Shown here: positions 11,595 to 23,580 of the stretch, one piece after another
Layout of the letters: each line of letters starts with the position of its first letter
Numbering within the stretch: the stretch's first letter is position 1
NCBI GenBank assembly: GCA_963971225.1
Contig: OZ020269.1
Coordinates: 99,945,905-100,009,904 of the forward strand
Reading direction: 5' to 3'
DNA from: Melieria omissa
Taxonomy: Eukaryota; Arthropoda; Insecta; Diptera; Ulidiidae
DNA length: 64,000 bases
Notes under the pieces: model-generated
Seen by the model: only the letters and a program-made list of their open reading frames with translations
What the model was told of the DNA's origin: nothing
Databases searched by the model: none
Translations under genes and position numbers: made by a program

Positions 11595-13209
11595 AGAATA
11601 AAAGAAGAAGAGCAAAAAGTGTGAAAGTGACACACAATTTTAAACGCCCGCAGTAGTATGTGACCGCTTAATTCTTGTAAACAACCACAACCACATGTAA
11701 AAAATCGAGCAAAAAACCGCACAAAACTGTCAGAACGGTCCAGCTACCGAGACTCCAACGCACCCTAATCCATGTACCAAATACAACACTCACTGTGTAG
11801 CAGTTTGTCTGGCTCAAGGTGTATGTTTTATGTATTTTCCATAGCATTGTTATCAAAATTAATGGTCATAGTACAACAATAATAGCAACAATACTTAAAG
11901 AAACCCAACAACCCAAAACCGCCAACAAAATACCCAACACTGTTCGTGAAGTGCAACAATTTATAAAACTTTTTAAGTGAGTTGGACAAGTCGATGCCGC
12001 AACACAACATTACCGTTGGGCAACTTATAGTGGGTCAACTTACAGTGCACGTGGGGGTTTGGGACGGGAAGAGAGAAAGCTGAAGCTGCACTCACAACGT
12101 TTTTCCGCATTAAAGCAGCGAGCTATGCATAGCTGGTTCAAAGGTAAAACGAGCTGCTAAACAAAGCAAAACAGATAATAGCACGAAGAATGTGCATGAA
12201 AAAAAACTACTGCAAAAACCAACAAACCGAAAGGTGGTTTCTGTGGCAGGCGAGTTGCTTGAACTCGAAGCCAAAAGACATTGATCCCTTCCAGCCACGT
12301 TAAAGGGCGCTGGTTTTGTGTGTAGTAGTAGTGTTGTTGTAGTGGTAAACAAAAGTGCAATAAAAGAGGATTTTGCGGATAAAACGAGAGAAAGGAGTCA
12401 ACAGTTAGTGTGTGCAGCAATAGTTTTGCAATAAAGCATTTTGAAATCCTTAAATCTTTAAAAAGCTGCAGCACTAAATATTTTCTCAAAATATTTTAGT
12501 TTAGTGAGAAATCTGGCTGATGCCTTGGTCCAATATGTGTTGCGTGTTTACTTCAATAACGTCAGGAATGTTTGCTTCGAACTTGTTTTAGTGATTGGCG
12601 GCAATGTTTTCTTCATTTTGCAGCAATCTCTGTCGTGGTTGGTACTTTTAGTTTCAAAAGTATGTACTTACACTCAAACTTTTAAAACGGTGCAACGAAA
12701 TGCCTGCACACTGAAATTGTCGATAAAGCCAGTAACATTGCATACTTTAAGGGGACATTGTAATTTTGCGGCAATTATCACAGAGACGATTCGAGATGAT
12801 TTTGGAATGTTCGAGAACAAGTTGCGATCCGAGCTAACAAATATAAACGGCAGCCGGGTACAGCGCATTCAGAGTTGCCACAGTAAAGTAGTCAAACCTT
12901 CAACCAAACTAGGTAAATTTTTTTGGCGTCTGATGCCTTGTTGCTGTAGGAAGATAACATGTAACGACCCTTTTTATTTGTTTTTTTCTTGAAGGTTTTC
13001 ACCGACAAAAACAAAACTTTGTCACATGAAGAAAGAAAGAACGTTCTGGTTGCATTTGGGGAATGTCCCAGAAAAATCTGGTTAGCCAAATGTTGGTCGA
13101 GTACAACCATGAGTGCAGTTACTCAGTGCTATTTAAAGTGAGTTGAAAGTAAAATTACTTGTGAATCTGTGAAGTGAAATTAACTTTGAAAAATTGTTGT
13201 TGTTGTTGT
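11595..13209. other. Spacer with one unassigned open frame
   Basis: An open plus-strand frame of 162 codons runs 12504-12992, but its sequence is not one I recognise. A donor-like AG|GTAAAT follows LGKF-coding sequence at about 12911. Without homology or codon-use support I do not call a gene. Confidence 0.45.
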
Positions 13210-13328
13210 TGTATATAAAGTGACTACAGTGGTGATCTGCTTTAAAAAATGTCATTGTGAATTATTTGGGCACAATCCAGTGTTACGAACTACGCATGGA
13301 TTGACCAGCAAAAGTGTTTTTCGTAACA
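13210..13328 (+). mobile_element. LTR 3'-end fragment (same family as 13401 and 20665)
   Basis: TATAAAGTGACTACAG, then CACAATCCAGTGTTACGAACTACG, ending TTTTTCGTAACA followed by ATAT, matches the ends of the two solo LTRs. No matching 5' end with TGTAACG was found upstream, so the copy is truncated. Confidence 0.55.
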
Positions 13329-13400
13329 ATATTTTAAAATCAAATTGAAAACCAAATTAAAAATACTCTTAAACAAAATGATGTATATCTATGTATATAT

Positions 13401-13623
13401 TGTAACGATGAAGCACTCTGTTGCTGTGCTATGCATGAATGCTTTTACGAGCATACTTACAACACTTACAACATGCAATGGTAGTAGTGTAAAGATAACC
13501 AAAGTATAGATTTATAAATAAAGTGATTGCTGGTTTTGGAATGCAGTTTGCGTTGAGTAATTGAAGTGGTTTTATTTTCAAGCACAATCTAGATACGAAC
13601 TTAGAGAAGTCATTTTCGTAACA
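13401..13623 (+). mobile_element. Solo LTR (short), Ty3-like
   Basis: It begins TGTAACGATGAAGCACTCTG and ends TTTCGTAACA, with ATAT directly outside both ends as a 4-bp target duplication. AATAAA at 13517-13522 followed by GTGATTG matches the same signal in the LTR at 20665-21173. No internal coding region is present, so recombination between LTRs probably removed it. The 4-bp duplication fits Ty3/gypsy-type integration; the family name is not determined. Confidence 0.75.
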
Positions 13624-13689
13624 ATATAATTGTTTGTCCTGGCTGACTGACTGGTTCATCATCGCCCAGTCCAAACAGCTGAAACTATA

Positions 13690-14730
13690 AACATGAAATT
13701 TAATGTATATCTTGAGAAATTATGGGATTACGCTGGGGAGGGATTTTTTGAAATTCGGGGTCTAAAAGGACAAAAAATGGGTTAATGTGTTGTATGAAAA
13801 AATTCGATTTAATGGCCCAATTTATGTCAAATTTGGTGAAAACAATTGAAATAAAAAATCAACACGTATTCTTTATTTTTTAAAAAATCAAAATTTAACG
13901 TGGTCAACCATGGGTTAAGTATATATGAAAACTACTAAGAAATCATGAACCGATGAAGCTATTGACCTCAAAGTTGGTAAAAACACTTGAAATCAAAAAT
14001 AATTTGACACGTGTTTCTCATTTTTTGAAAATCAAAACTTAAAGGGGTGAACCAAGGGTTAAAAGTCTGTATGAAGAAACATGATTTTTTACGCCTTTCG
14101 ACTTCAAACTTGGCAAAAGTACTCTTAGTGAGAAATAATATGACAAGCGTTTTTCATTTTTTTGAAAATATAAAACTAACGTGGTCAACGATGGGTTAAG
14201 GGTTTGTATGGAGAAACAAGATTTGATTTTAATTTGGTTAAACATTTCGTTTTTTTATTTTTCGAAAATCAATCAATCAATTTAACAATGGGTTAAGTTG
14301 CGTGTACGGGAAGACTACGAAAAACCCATGAACTGATAGACCCATTGACCTCAAAGTTGGTAAAAATACTGGAAATCAAAAATAATTTCTCTCATTTTTT
14401 TTTTTAACAAAATTGAAAGGGGTAAACCAATGGTTAACAGTTTGTATGAAGAAACATGATTTTTGACACCTTTTACCTTCAAATTCGGTAAAAGTATTAT
14501 TAGTGAGAAAAAATTGCACACGTGTTTTTTTTATTTTTTCGAAAATTAATATCTAATGGGGTCAACGATGGGCTTAAAGTTTGTATGGGGAAACATGACT
14601 TAATGCGCCAATAGACTTCAAATATTGTGAAAGCTTTTCAAATTATAAATAATTAGATAAGTGTTTTCTCATAAGAATCTGACGAAATCAACAAAGGGTT
14701 TAGAAGAACTTAATTTGTTGGCCCCACTGA
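13690..14730. repeat. Degenerate tandem repeat, about 130-145 bp unit, roughly 8 units
   Basis: A recurring block reads: GACCTCAAAGTTGGTAAAA, AAATCAAAAATAAT, TCATTTTTTGAAAATCAA, GGGTTAA and GTTTGTATGAAGAAACATGA. GGGTTAA/GTATG landmarks occur at about 13783, 13913, 14057, 14193, 14291, 14432, 14573 and 14697. Units differ by many substitutions and short indels, so the array is old. Confidence 0.75.
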
Positions 14731-15500
14731 GTTTAAACTTGCGAAGCACGAAATGAAATGAAATATGAAATTAAATATTTATACTACACAAAAACAGCAA
14801 CAACAAAATGTATTCTCAAATTTCCGCACCACAATGCTTTTACAATATTTGCTTTAAGTAGGTGTTGGCTGACTTTTATCATACACTTCCTTACTCATAT
14901 GTGAGTACACATACATGTCGCTTGTGTATAGAGAAAATATTTGTTATTGCTCTCATAAAATTTACACAGCCATTAAAACTGCGCCTACTCAAGAAATGGG
15001 AAAATTTAATAAAAACGATGTATTGAAATTATTTACACTCATACTTAGATGCTCACTTTTGAATTGAAAGTGTATGGTATATGAAAAACATATATCTAAG
15101 CATATCATGTCTACATATCTACATATTTGCCACATAAATATGTGTTAAGTGCAGCGCCATTTGTCAGCTTTTTAGCAATTGACAGCGTTAAATGGCACAA
15201 CGTGTGATAGCTGATAATGTATGTCACACAGGGATATACGCACAGCGAATGTTTCTGTGCGTGTGAGTGATTTTTTGCACACAACTAATGCCATTTTATT
15301 GCTATGTTAATTTATTGGTGTTTTCAACATTTTTGCACCCTATCAGCAACGTACATACATGCACACATACACACAAGCACGCACACACTATATGTCACTC
15401 GGATTGCAAAAAGGACAATCATGGCAGTGGTTTCTTGGTGCTCGCAACCCATAAGACGGAAGCTGCAAGAAAGTGGAAAAAATTGCCATCAACATGGGTG
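14731..15500. other. Spacer without a recognised gene
   Basis: AT-rich DNA with CA-rich stretches near 15357-15390. No coding region is supported before the retroelement remnant begins. Confidence 0.5.
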
Positions 15501-15509
15501 ACAGCATGA

Positions 15510-16006
15510 TAGCCTTAAGTCTGACATAAAGTATCTCGGCGTCTATCTACTTGACCAATGACTGTGCTATCGCAAAGCTGTAAGACTAATGTGACACCTT
15601 TCTGGGTCAAAGCAGCAGCGCAGTCAATTGCTGGCCAATGTAGTAAAATCATTGCACGCATTGACAATCTGATGTAACGTACTCAAGCATTCGTCATACC
15701 TACGCGGTGCCAAGTCTACGTACCGGCTATGCGCACTCCGGTCTCTAAAGATGCAGTTCGAATCATAACATTATGTGGCCACTGGGTCTAATGGATTATG
15801 AACGCAACACTATGCATAATGCAAGGCGAATAGAGCCCGGCGCCCTACGAGAAGACAGCATATCCCAGTGGCAGATGAACGCACCGGCTCATCGCAGAAA
15901 ACACGGGCAGGTGGACTTTTGGATGGATGAATGGACCGTTAGATTCTCAGTGATTACGGGTACTTCAAAGCGTTACTTTACCGCTTTGTACACAGATTGT
16001 ACATAG
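15510..16006 (+). pseudogene. Remnant of a LINE reverse transcriptase C-terminus
   Basis: KYLGVYL..DQ..LCYRKAV at about 15531-15585 fits the YLGVxLD motif of LINE reverse transcriptases. Further on, RKHGQVDFWM followed by a GTSKRYFTALY segment fits the C-terminal RKHG..DFWMTQ..TGHGYF block of these polymerases. Stops and frame changes separate the parts, so the copy is dead. Clade not determined. Confidence 0.65.
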
Positions 16007-16462
16007 ATCCAAAGACACCTTTTATAGAACAAAAGTTTGTCTTTGGATTATATTCTCCAGCGCTCTTTTTCAGGTTGCGCACTACAAGCGAGTTTTCCAA
16101 CATCCCAACACACCCCTGGGTATTAGTGGTGTGAGAATTACGGTATCGGTAGCTCTTAAGGGTCTAGGTATGTCCATTAAGAAAAAAACTGTGGGCGCGG
16201 GCTTGGAACCCCTTTGTGGAGTATCCAATTCTATTGACTCTTTGAAACAATGTCGATTATTTTTTAGATACCTTTTCGGTAATTGTTCAGAGAAGATAAG
16301 CAACCTGATGGCATCACTTCGGGTATACTCCTGGATAACCCGTTCGAACACTGGTGTTCATGCACTCCACATTGAAACGATGTTCCAGCACGCTATACTT
16401 GACATAGAGAGAGTTCGATTCTAAGTCTTATTATTCCCAACACCTATGAACTGGATGGGTTC

Positions 16463-16620
16463 AAGGCAAGAGTACATAACTTATTCACTCTAAACTTTAT
16501 CTTCCAACTTTAGCTTCTTCTTCTTCTTTGATTACTTAGATAAGGCAAGAGTACATAACTTATTCACTCTAAACTTTATCTTCCAAAGAAGCTAATTCTT
16601 CTTCTTTGATTACTTAGATA
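16463..16620. repeat. 79-bp tandem duplication
   Basis: Two copies in direct tandem, each beginning AAGGCAAGAGTACATAAC and ending TTTGATTACTTAGAT. The copies are nearly identical and differ mainly around an internal CTTCTT/AAGAAGC segment. Confidence 0.85.
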
Positions 16621-17077
16621 ACATGTTAGACAACGGTCTCAGCTTTAGGTATCGTCTTGAGTGCATGCAGCGGAAGTCTGTCTGGAGGTGATAACGGCAC
16701 TTTCAAGGCTGATGGAAAATATCAGGGGGCCAGTACGGTGAAACAAGCAGCTACTAGGCAGTGTTCTTAAATCGATCGATAAATCCTATATGGCGCACCA
16801 ATGAGGCACAAAGCTAAGGCGGTAAAATCATAGACGAGATGGGTCGGGTCTGTTTATAGGTTCGCGGTTGAAACCAATCTCGGAAGATGCTAGATGCCCT
16901 CTAGATACCATCAGAGATGAGACCGTAGTAAGGAGAAAGCCAATGGACTCCAAACAGGCCAAAATACCAACGAGACTATCACCAGTAATTTCGAAGTAGT
17001 AAAGGACTTTGTTGCTGGCGCCGACATTGACCTCACAGTCATGTCCATGCCCCTTGAATGCCTGAGGCTCATACTTG

Positions 17078-17445
17078 GATGAGCCCGGTAAACACTGTTT
17101 CCGTATATTCACGCACGACTCCAAAACGGAAGAGGGTTCTGGCTCTGGGGTCTTCGTTGAATCCACGGAGACTAGACAGTTTTTTGCCCTAGGCTCGCAT
17201 GCATCTGTGTTTCAGGCAGAGGTTCATGCCATACTTGAGGTCATTAACTTTGTCGTAGGGAGTAGGTGGAGAAGCAGAGTTATCTGTGTCTGTAGCCAAG
17301 CTGCGTTCATGGCCTTGGACAGCCCTCTAAACAGCTCTCTAAACGACACCTCGAACTCCTTAGAAATGGTGAGCATATCTGACAGTGACCTATATCCTGC
17401 CTGTTGGGAGGACATTAAGACGGCGGAACACTTCCTGTGCCTCTA
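17078..17445 (+). pseudogene. RNase H-like remnant of a LINE
   Basis: SKTEEGSGSGVFVES, SVFQAEVHAILEV and SQAAFMALDS are RNase H motifs of LINE polyproteins. The first catalytic motif, normally TDGSK, reads THDSK, and the third reads CSQAA instead of DSQAA. The sequence then jumps to an ACWEDIKTAEHFLC-type zinc-finger-like end, so the region containing WVPGH is deleted. Inactive. Confidence 0.75.
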
Positions 17446-17870
17446 ACAAAAACGGCGTCAGCAAACGGAGAATAAATCTTTCCAAAATGTCTTGCTTCGG
17501 ACTCTGTAGGCAATTGAGAAGTACAGCCCTTTTTCGACGAACAAAACTTACACTCTACAAGGCACTCATCATTCTCGTCCTCTTATATGGTGCAGAGTCT
17601 TGGACGTTGTCAACCACGGACGAAAGTGCCTGGAGAACGTTCGAGTGAAAGATACTCCGCAAGGTCTTCGGTCCGCTTCGCGTGGGAACACCGAGCTGTA
17701 TGAGCTGATAAAAATACAACGATTGCGCTGTCTTGGTTATGTTTCCCGTATGTCTGAAGAAGCTACGGCAAGGAGGGTAACTATACGAATCGGTACCGTC
17801 AGGTAGGTAGCGTGGAAGAGGACGACCACATCTGCGTTTGAAGGACCAAGTGTCGCAGAACCCATCGGCG
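17446..17870 (+). pseudogene. C-terminal remnant of a second LINE reverse transcriptase
   Basis: Begins NGVSKRRINLSK..CFGL, then LRSTALFRRTKLTLYKALI and VLLYGAESWTLSTTDES, then in other frames RTFE, KILRKVFGPLR, YELIKIQRLRCLGYVSRM. This is the C-terminal block of an endonuclease-type LINE lacking RNase H (RTE/CR1-like; clade is inference). It adjoins the RNase H remnant at 17078-17445 although the two belong to different element types, which points to nested or recombined insertions. Confidence 0.75.
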
Positions 17871-19769
17871 CTCGGAATCTACTTCAGTGCAAAGAGACAC
17901 GCAATGGTGATGGCCCTAGCAGAGGTACCAGCATAGAGGAACCTGGTGACACATATGCTGGCCACACCGGAAAAGTGAGAAAAGTGAGCACTGTCACAAC
18001 GGCAATCGTGACAGAACTTTGAAAGATAGAGCGAAGAAAAAGAGTAGAAGATGAGGAGACACATCATTCACGGTCGTGCTGCGGCGAGGTTAGCACCAGA
18101 TGGAGTTGGTTTTAGTCGGTGCCAGTGGCGCACACAGAGGGCTTTGAGGGTTCAAACCGCCCAAACTTAAAAGTTTGTGGCACAAAATATGGTTTCGAAT
18201 GGTATTCGGCCCAAAAGTTTTACGCAAACCCTCTTTCCCCCCCCTCCCCCCCCCAAATGAAATTCTGTGTGCGTCGGTACTAATCGTAGTCATTGACATT
18301 AAATGTGTTGTTCAAGAGATCTTTGGATCCTGCACAATTCCAATCCCATCTCTTCCAGTTCCTCCATGTACTTATGTTCCACCCTTCCAACCCACCGTCT
18401 CCAGCCTTTCGTGTTGTCCAATGTCTTTTACTTCGACATCCGTGTTTTATTATCGGAATAAAGCGCAACCCACACCAGAACCATCCACTTCTTTTGATTT
18501 CTAAACCGTTCCGCCGACGACTCAAACCAAAGTTTTATTCACGGTCCTTCAAACCAACACGAACCCGCGACACAAATTTTAAACAGTAAATAATAAACAA
18601 AACCACACAAAACAATTACGTTTCAACGTCGAAAAAGAAAAACAAACAAAAAGTCAAATGTCAATGCCACCAAATGTCAAATTTTTGCACTTGTATGTGT
18701 TTACACGTGGCTGCGGCCGCCATCAAACTTTTGCAATGTAAAAGCATGTTTGACGCTTTCAATTGCGGCATATTTCATTTTTTGTTTGCTGTTTTTGTTG
18801 TTGTTGTGTCTGAAGTTGTCTATCAAACTGTGTGGTCGCAAAAGCTTTTTATATCGCTGCCGCATGCCAAGTTCGATATTAAAAATGACAGTCACTGAAC
18901 CTTCGTTGTCAGAACGTCATTGTGCTTTACTCACTTGAATTTGGCTTTGTGTAATTTTTTGTTGTTGTTAAAATTTTACATATCAATGCCACAACATTCT
19001 ATTTGTGTGCACAAAACACGTTGAAGTGCTGTGATGAAATGGTTTTTTAAGTTTTCTATTTGCAGTATTTTGAGTGCCAATAGAAGTTGATAGATGCGTC
19101 AAGTTTGCATGAACTGCCAACAATTTGGAAATTAAATTATTTAAGTTTTTCTCAAAATAAATTGAAAAATATTGTAGTGTTTGAATGGTAAAGACAGATG
19201 TTTGTGTATGTAAATTTCCGAAAATTATTGATTGCGAGTTGTAAATAACCAACGAAATAACCAACAAATAATAAACACAACTTTTTCATAACTTATAGAT
19301 TACTTCATGGGCATCCAATATTATTTCTCATTGCTATTATAAATTTCATAATATTATGTAAAATAGTTAGCTGTGAGTTTGTGAAATGTCTCCATGCAAT
19401 TTGCCTCGTAAGTGTTATGCTGCGTGTGGCTCTCACTTGAGACTGACAACCGAGTGCCATAATTTCAGACGTCACTTGAACGCATTATTTGACTACCAAT
19501 AAATGCGCTGCGGCAGACTGTATTTTGGCATGAAAAGGCAAACAACTGGCAATGACAGACTGATGACTGGCGCTTCAAGTGCCTTCAGGCTAAATTAATT
19601 GCCAACAACAAATACATGTTATGGGAAACTTGTTGAGGGCAGTTGAATGTTGTAATTTTGAAGAAAGCCAGAAGATATTTTAAGCTTTAAAAGTAATCAA
19701 AAATCACTATTTTTGATTTAGGTCGAAAAAATTAAACATTTTTTTAATAAAAAGCGAAAGAAGTGAAAT
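17871..19769. other. Spacer with no recognised gene
   Basis: A C-run (18236-18255) and scattered short frames are seen; none resembles a known protein. A segment near 18110-18170 (GGTGCCAGTGGCGCACAC) shares a 13-mer with the outer edge of the repeat at 31715-31735, which may be another degraded insertion. Confidence 0.45.
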
Positions 19770-20405
19770 TTAGTTATGACTTATTTCTGGCATTTAAATT
19801 AAATTTAGAACTTAGGTGTATTCAGAGACCTATAGTAAAATTTTATGGCGAATATTTTCGGGGTACATTTTTTCCTTAAACGTCTTTTTTCAAAGGACAT
19901 TTTTTGACATTCCATTAACAAAGGGTCAAATTGACCCACAAACATAGGGGCTACAGGGTTAAAATGTTCCACAAAAATCTTCCCCATAGTTTTTTACATA
20001 AAATTGCTGAATATAGTATTTACCTAAAATGTAAGAAAACATGGTTTTCATATGCCGAATCATCTTAAGAATGTGTGGAATCCATTGATACCTACACACA
20101 TCTTCAGTTTTGACTCATTTCTGGCATTAAAGATACATTTTGAGCTTTGGTGTATTCAAAGACCTATAGTAGAATTTTATGGCGAATATTTTTGTGGTAC
20201 ATATTTTTCTTAAAAGTCTTTTCTGAAAGGACATTTCTTGGCATATTATGAAAAAAGGGTCAAATTTACCCATAAAAATAGAAGCTAGAGGGTTAAAATG
20301 TTTTACAAAAATTTTGCTCGTAGTATTTTACATAAAATTTCTGAACACTTCATATACCTAATATTTAAGGAGACATGGGTTTCGTATGCCAATTTGCAAT
20401 AAGAA
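19770..20405. repeat. Diverged tandem duplication, about 334-bp unit
   Basis: GACCTATAGTAAAATTTTATGGCG at 19827 recurs at 20161 with one change. Flanking shared blocks include TTTCTGGCATT, TTTGAGCTTTGGTGTATTC, AAAGGGTCAAATT and AGGGTTAAAATGTT. The two units are clearly related but well diverged. Confidence 0.8.
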
Positions 20406-20664
20406 TGTTAAAAACTGAGACCCCCGGCCACAAAAAGCTATTCCGAGGACTTTAAAATGCCAACACAAACGCATATGTTTTTGTAGCCCTCCTCTATAAT
20501 CGTTGTCAGAACCTCTTAGTTATTATAATAATTTTTGTACAGTGTTATTGAACGCTGTGATAAGTCTAACAAAACCGAACGTAATTCAAAGTTGAAATTT
20601 TATGCATAAATTTGATTTTTGTGATCGTTTTTTTAAGTCTTTTCCTGAAACTATGCTATCATAT

Positions 20665-21173
20665 TGTAACGATAACACAGTCTGTCGCTGTGCAAAGCAA
20701 CCCTGTCTCTACGCGCCGTGCTATAATTTTATCTGGCAACGACGGCCGCGGTAATAAGGGAAACTTTTAGGCCAACCTGGCAATGATGGAAACTTTTAGT
20801 CCAACCTGGCAATGATGGCAACTTTTAGTCCAACCTGGCAATGATGGAAACTTTTAGTCCAACCTGGCAATGAAGGTCGCGATCATCATGGAAACCTTTA
20901 GTCCACTCCGGAATGTGCGAGAACGATCTGCGCGATGGCCGGACAGGTAGCCGGGTGCGGCGCAGCCAGTCAGTCTGATTTTGACTAGTGAAGGTGCCAC
21001 ACGGAGTAATTACGCAAATAATTAAGTGTAAAGACAGTGAAGTGTAAACCTGTGCAATAAAGTGATTGTTGGCTTTTATTGACCGCGTTTAAGAAACTAA
21101 GTGTGTTTTGTTTATTTCCAAATAACGCAATCCAGTGATACGTACTAGCCCACTAGAACTAGCATTCGTAACA
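20665..21173 (+). mobile_element. Solo LTR, 509 bp, Ty3-like
   Basis: Begins TGTAACGATAACACAGTCTG and ends GCATTCGTAACA. ATAT at 20661-20664 and 21174-21177 is the 4-bp target duplication. AATAAA at 21056-21061 marks the probable R region. A 29-bp repeat lies in the U3-like part. It shares ends and polyadenylation context with 13401-13623. No internal domain or second LTR is found in the window. Confidence 0.85.
20760..20875 (+). repeat. 29-bp minisatellite inside the LTR, 4 units
   Basis: GAAACTTTTAGTCCAACCTG plus GCAATGATG is repeated four times with one or two base changes per unit. It sits upstream of the putative R region, a place where LTR enhancer repeats are common. Confidence 0.9.
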
Positions 21174-21514
21174 ATATATTCAAAAACAACTTTATGTTCG
21201 ATGTAAGAATTTTTAAATTATTTTATGACTTTTATATTTAATGATTGCGGATCAATAATCATGGCTAGTTAATTTCTTTTGAATACTAAATTACTTTCCT
21301 AACGAAAAACAGTTATCCTGAAATTAAGCCATCAACTAATGACCACCGGATTTGATTGCATTCTGCTCCAAAAAATATGCTATGAAATATCAGTGAACTA
21401 ACGAACTGCATTTGTCACATATGGAATCAAGATTTAGACATGAGAATCTAACTTCATCGATTTATTTTGCCACCATGGAAAATATTAGACGATTTGTTTC
21501 CCGAGGGTTTATTG

Positions 21515-22825
21515 AACATATTATTATTATTATTATTGATGGGGATAGTGCACTGCGACCTCGTAGATCTATTGTGCCCCCTTCTTGGACCTCAGAGACA
21601 ATCAGTGGGTCCAGTATCCAAGAGAAATTTTAGTATGTTTCCTAAACCTCTGGATACCCAGTCCGCACCCGATATGAGGTGATCCCCCAGGTGCTTCTTT
21701 CTCTTATGCATAAGTACAGGGCATTCTCCTAGTATATGTATCGCAGTCTCGTTTTCCTGCAAGCAGAACCTGCAATACCCGTTTTCACGGATTCCTAGTT
21801 TAGTTAGATGATAGTTCAATCTACAATGCCCTGTAAGCATTCCCGTGATAATCCTAAGATTATTTTTTGATAAAGCCATACAGTCCTCGAATCGTTTCCT
21901 ATTATAGGATCCGATAACCAGCTTCGAATGCTCTAGACCTGGTTGATTTTCCCAGTATTGATTCCTTCTCGTTATCTCGTACTTTCTCAGTAAAATGGAG
22001 GAGGTTCCTTTTCCCAACCCACAAAAAGGTTCCGGGCCGACGAAAGGTGTGGAAGCTTCCCTTCTTGCCAGTTCGTCAGCCCGTTCGTTCCCTTCAATGC
22101 CGGTGTGGCCCGGAACCCAAAGTACCCAGACCTTATTGTGACGGCCAAGTTCATTCAGCTTCTCAAGGCACTCCAATACCAGTTTCGAGGATACCTGATA
22201 GGATCTAAGAGCCTTGATAGCCGCTTGGCTGTCAGAAAGGATGGCAATCTTCCGGTTCCGGTATTTCTTCACCAGATTGAAATGAGCACACCTTTCAATG
22301 GCGTATATTAAGAAGCCATCTGTGTACCAGGATATCATATGCTTGTCTATCGAATATGTCTCCGATATACCTACCCATCTCTTTTTGTTACTAAGTTCAG
22401 TTTTGAACCGTTTGACAAAGCTGAACTTTGGTGAGATTGTGTCCCTCGGTATTGCGATTTCGGGGTGCTGATACGTGAGAGTATCAATCCTCTTACGACT
22501 CAGGAATCCCTCCGCCCCGATATTAACACCAGTCATCCGTAGGAGAGCCCTCTTCGCCTGGGTCTGTATGTGTAAGTGAAGAGGTGTGAGTTCAAGAAGA
22601 ACCTCCAAGGTTCTTGAAGGTTTTTGAAATTTGCTGTTGGACACGTTCTCATAGCCCCTGTTATGCAAACGCATGCCAGTCTTTGTAGCTTACTAAGCGC
22701 CTTGATAGTGGTCGACTGGCTGGTCTTGCTTGCCCAGACAGCCGAACCTAGGGTCACCCGGGTGGATAATTGGAAAATGGTATTCGGTACACAATAATCT
22801 ACCTTCACCCTTTGAAGCATACATT
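21515..22825 (-). pseudogene. I-like LINE 3' end (RT C-terminus, RNase H, zinc finger), broken
   Basis: On minus the sequence starts with a reverse-transcriptase tail (TTIKALSKLQRLACVCITGAM), shifts frame at about 22600-22650, then runs open for about 340 codons to 21592. RNase H motifs are SWYTDG, ILSDSQAAIKAL and LWVPGHTGIEGNERADELA. The segment between TDG and the next motif is shortened and the FQAE glutamate is missing, so RNase H is probably dead. The C-terminus has a CRFCLQENETAIHILGECP zinc-binding segment. The 3' end on minus finishes in a TAA-type triplet run (21518-21536), the usual tail of I-clade elements. Confidence 0.85.
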
Positions 22826-22865
22826 TTTCAGATAACTTTTTTTCAATGAAAATAGTCGCCCTGGG

Positions 22866-23580
22866 GTTTTTCGGGGTCGCTGATCACGAATATGTAATCA
22901 AATTTTTGAAATTTGCAATCCAATATGGCCTACAACATTAGTAAAACTTATTCATATCAATATGGAAATTTGTATATGGGGGTTTTCGGGGTCGCTGATT
23001 ACGAATTTGATATCAGATTTTCGAAATTGAAAATGGCGGATCGAATATGGCGGATGGAATTTGTAAAACTTATTCGTATCAATGGAAAAATTAGTATCCA
23101 GGGGTTTTCGGGGTCGCTTATTACGAATTCGATATCAGATGTTCGAAATTCAAAATGGCGGATCCAATATGGCCGACAGAATTAGTGAAACTTATTCATA
23201 TAAATATGAAAATTATTATGAATTTGATATTAGCTGGTGGTACCTATACTTATGACTTCTATATTGTGACCGCCATATTCCACCCGCAATTTTGAATTTC
23301 GAAAATCTAATAATAAATTCGGAATCAGCGACTCCGAAAACCTCCGTATACCAATTTTCATATTGATATGAATAAGTTTCACTAATTCTGTCCGCCATAT
23401 TGCATCTGCCATTTTGAATTTCGAAAATCTGATATCTGCATCATCATCAGCGACCCCAAAAACCCCCTTACACCAATTTTCATACAGATATAAATAAGTG
23501 TAACTAATTCGGTCCGCCATATTGGATCCGCCATTTTGAATTTCGAAAATCTGATTACAAATTTTTTATCAGCGACATTT
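22866..23580. mobile_element. Fold-back element: inverted arms made of about 120-bp subrepeats
   Basis: The left arm (22866-23220) carries three direct units marked by TTTTCGGGGTCGCTGA at about 22868, 22983 and 23105. The right arm (23258-23580) carries the same units in reverse orientation, marked by CAGCGACCCC/CAGCGACTCC at about 23328, 23450 and 23571. Each unit also has AAAATGGCGGATCCAATATGG. A short unrelated centre lies near 23220-23255. The architecture is that of a Foldback-type element; no transposase is present. Confidence 0.75.

Noticed and set aside
12504..12992. 162-codon open frame as a possible gene or exon
   Set aside because: No recognisable domain, no clear splice structure, and flanked by LTR debris; support is too weak to annotate.
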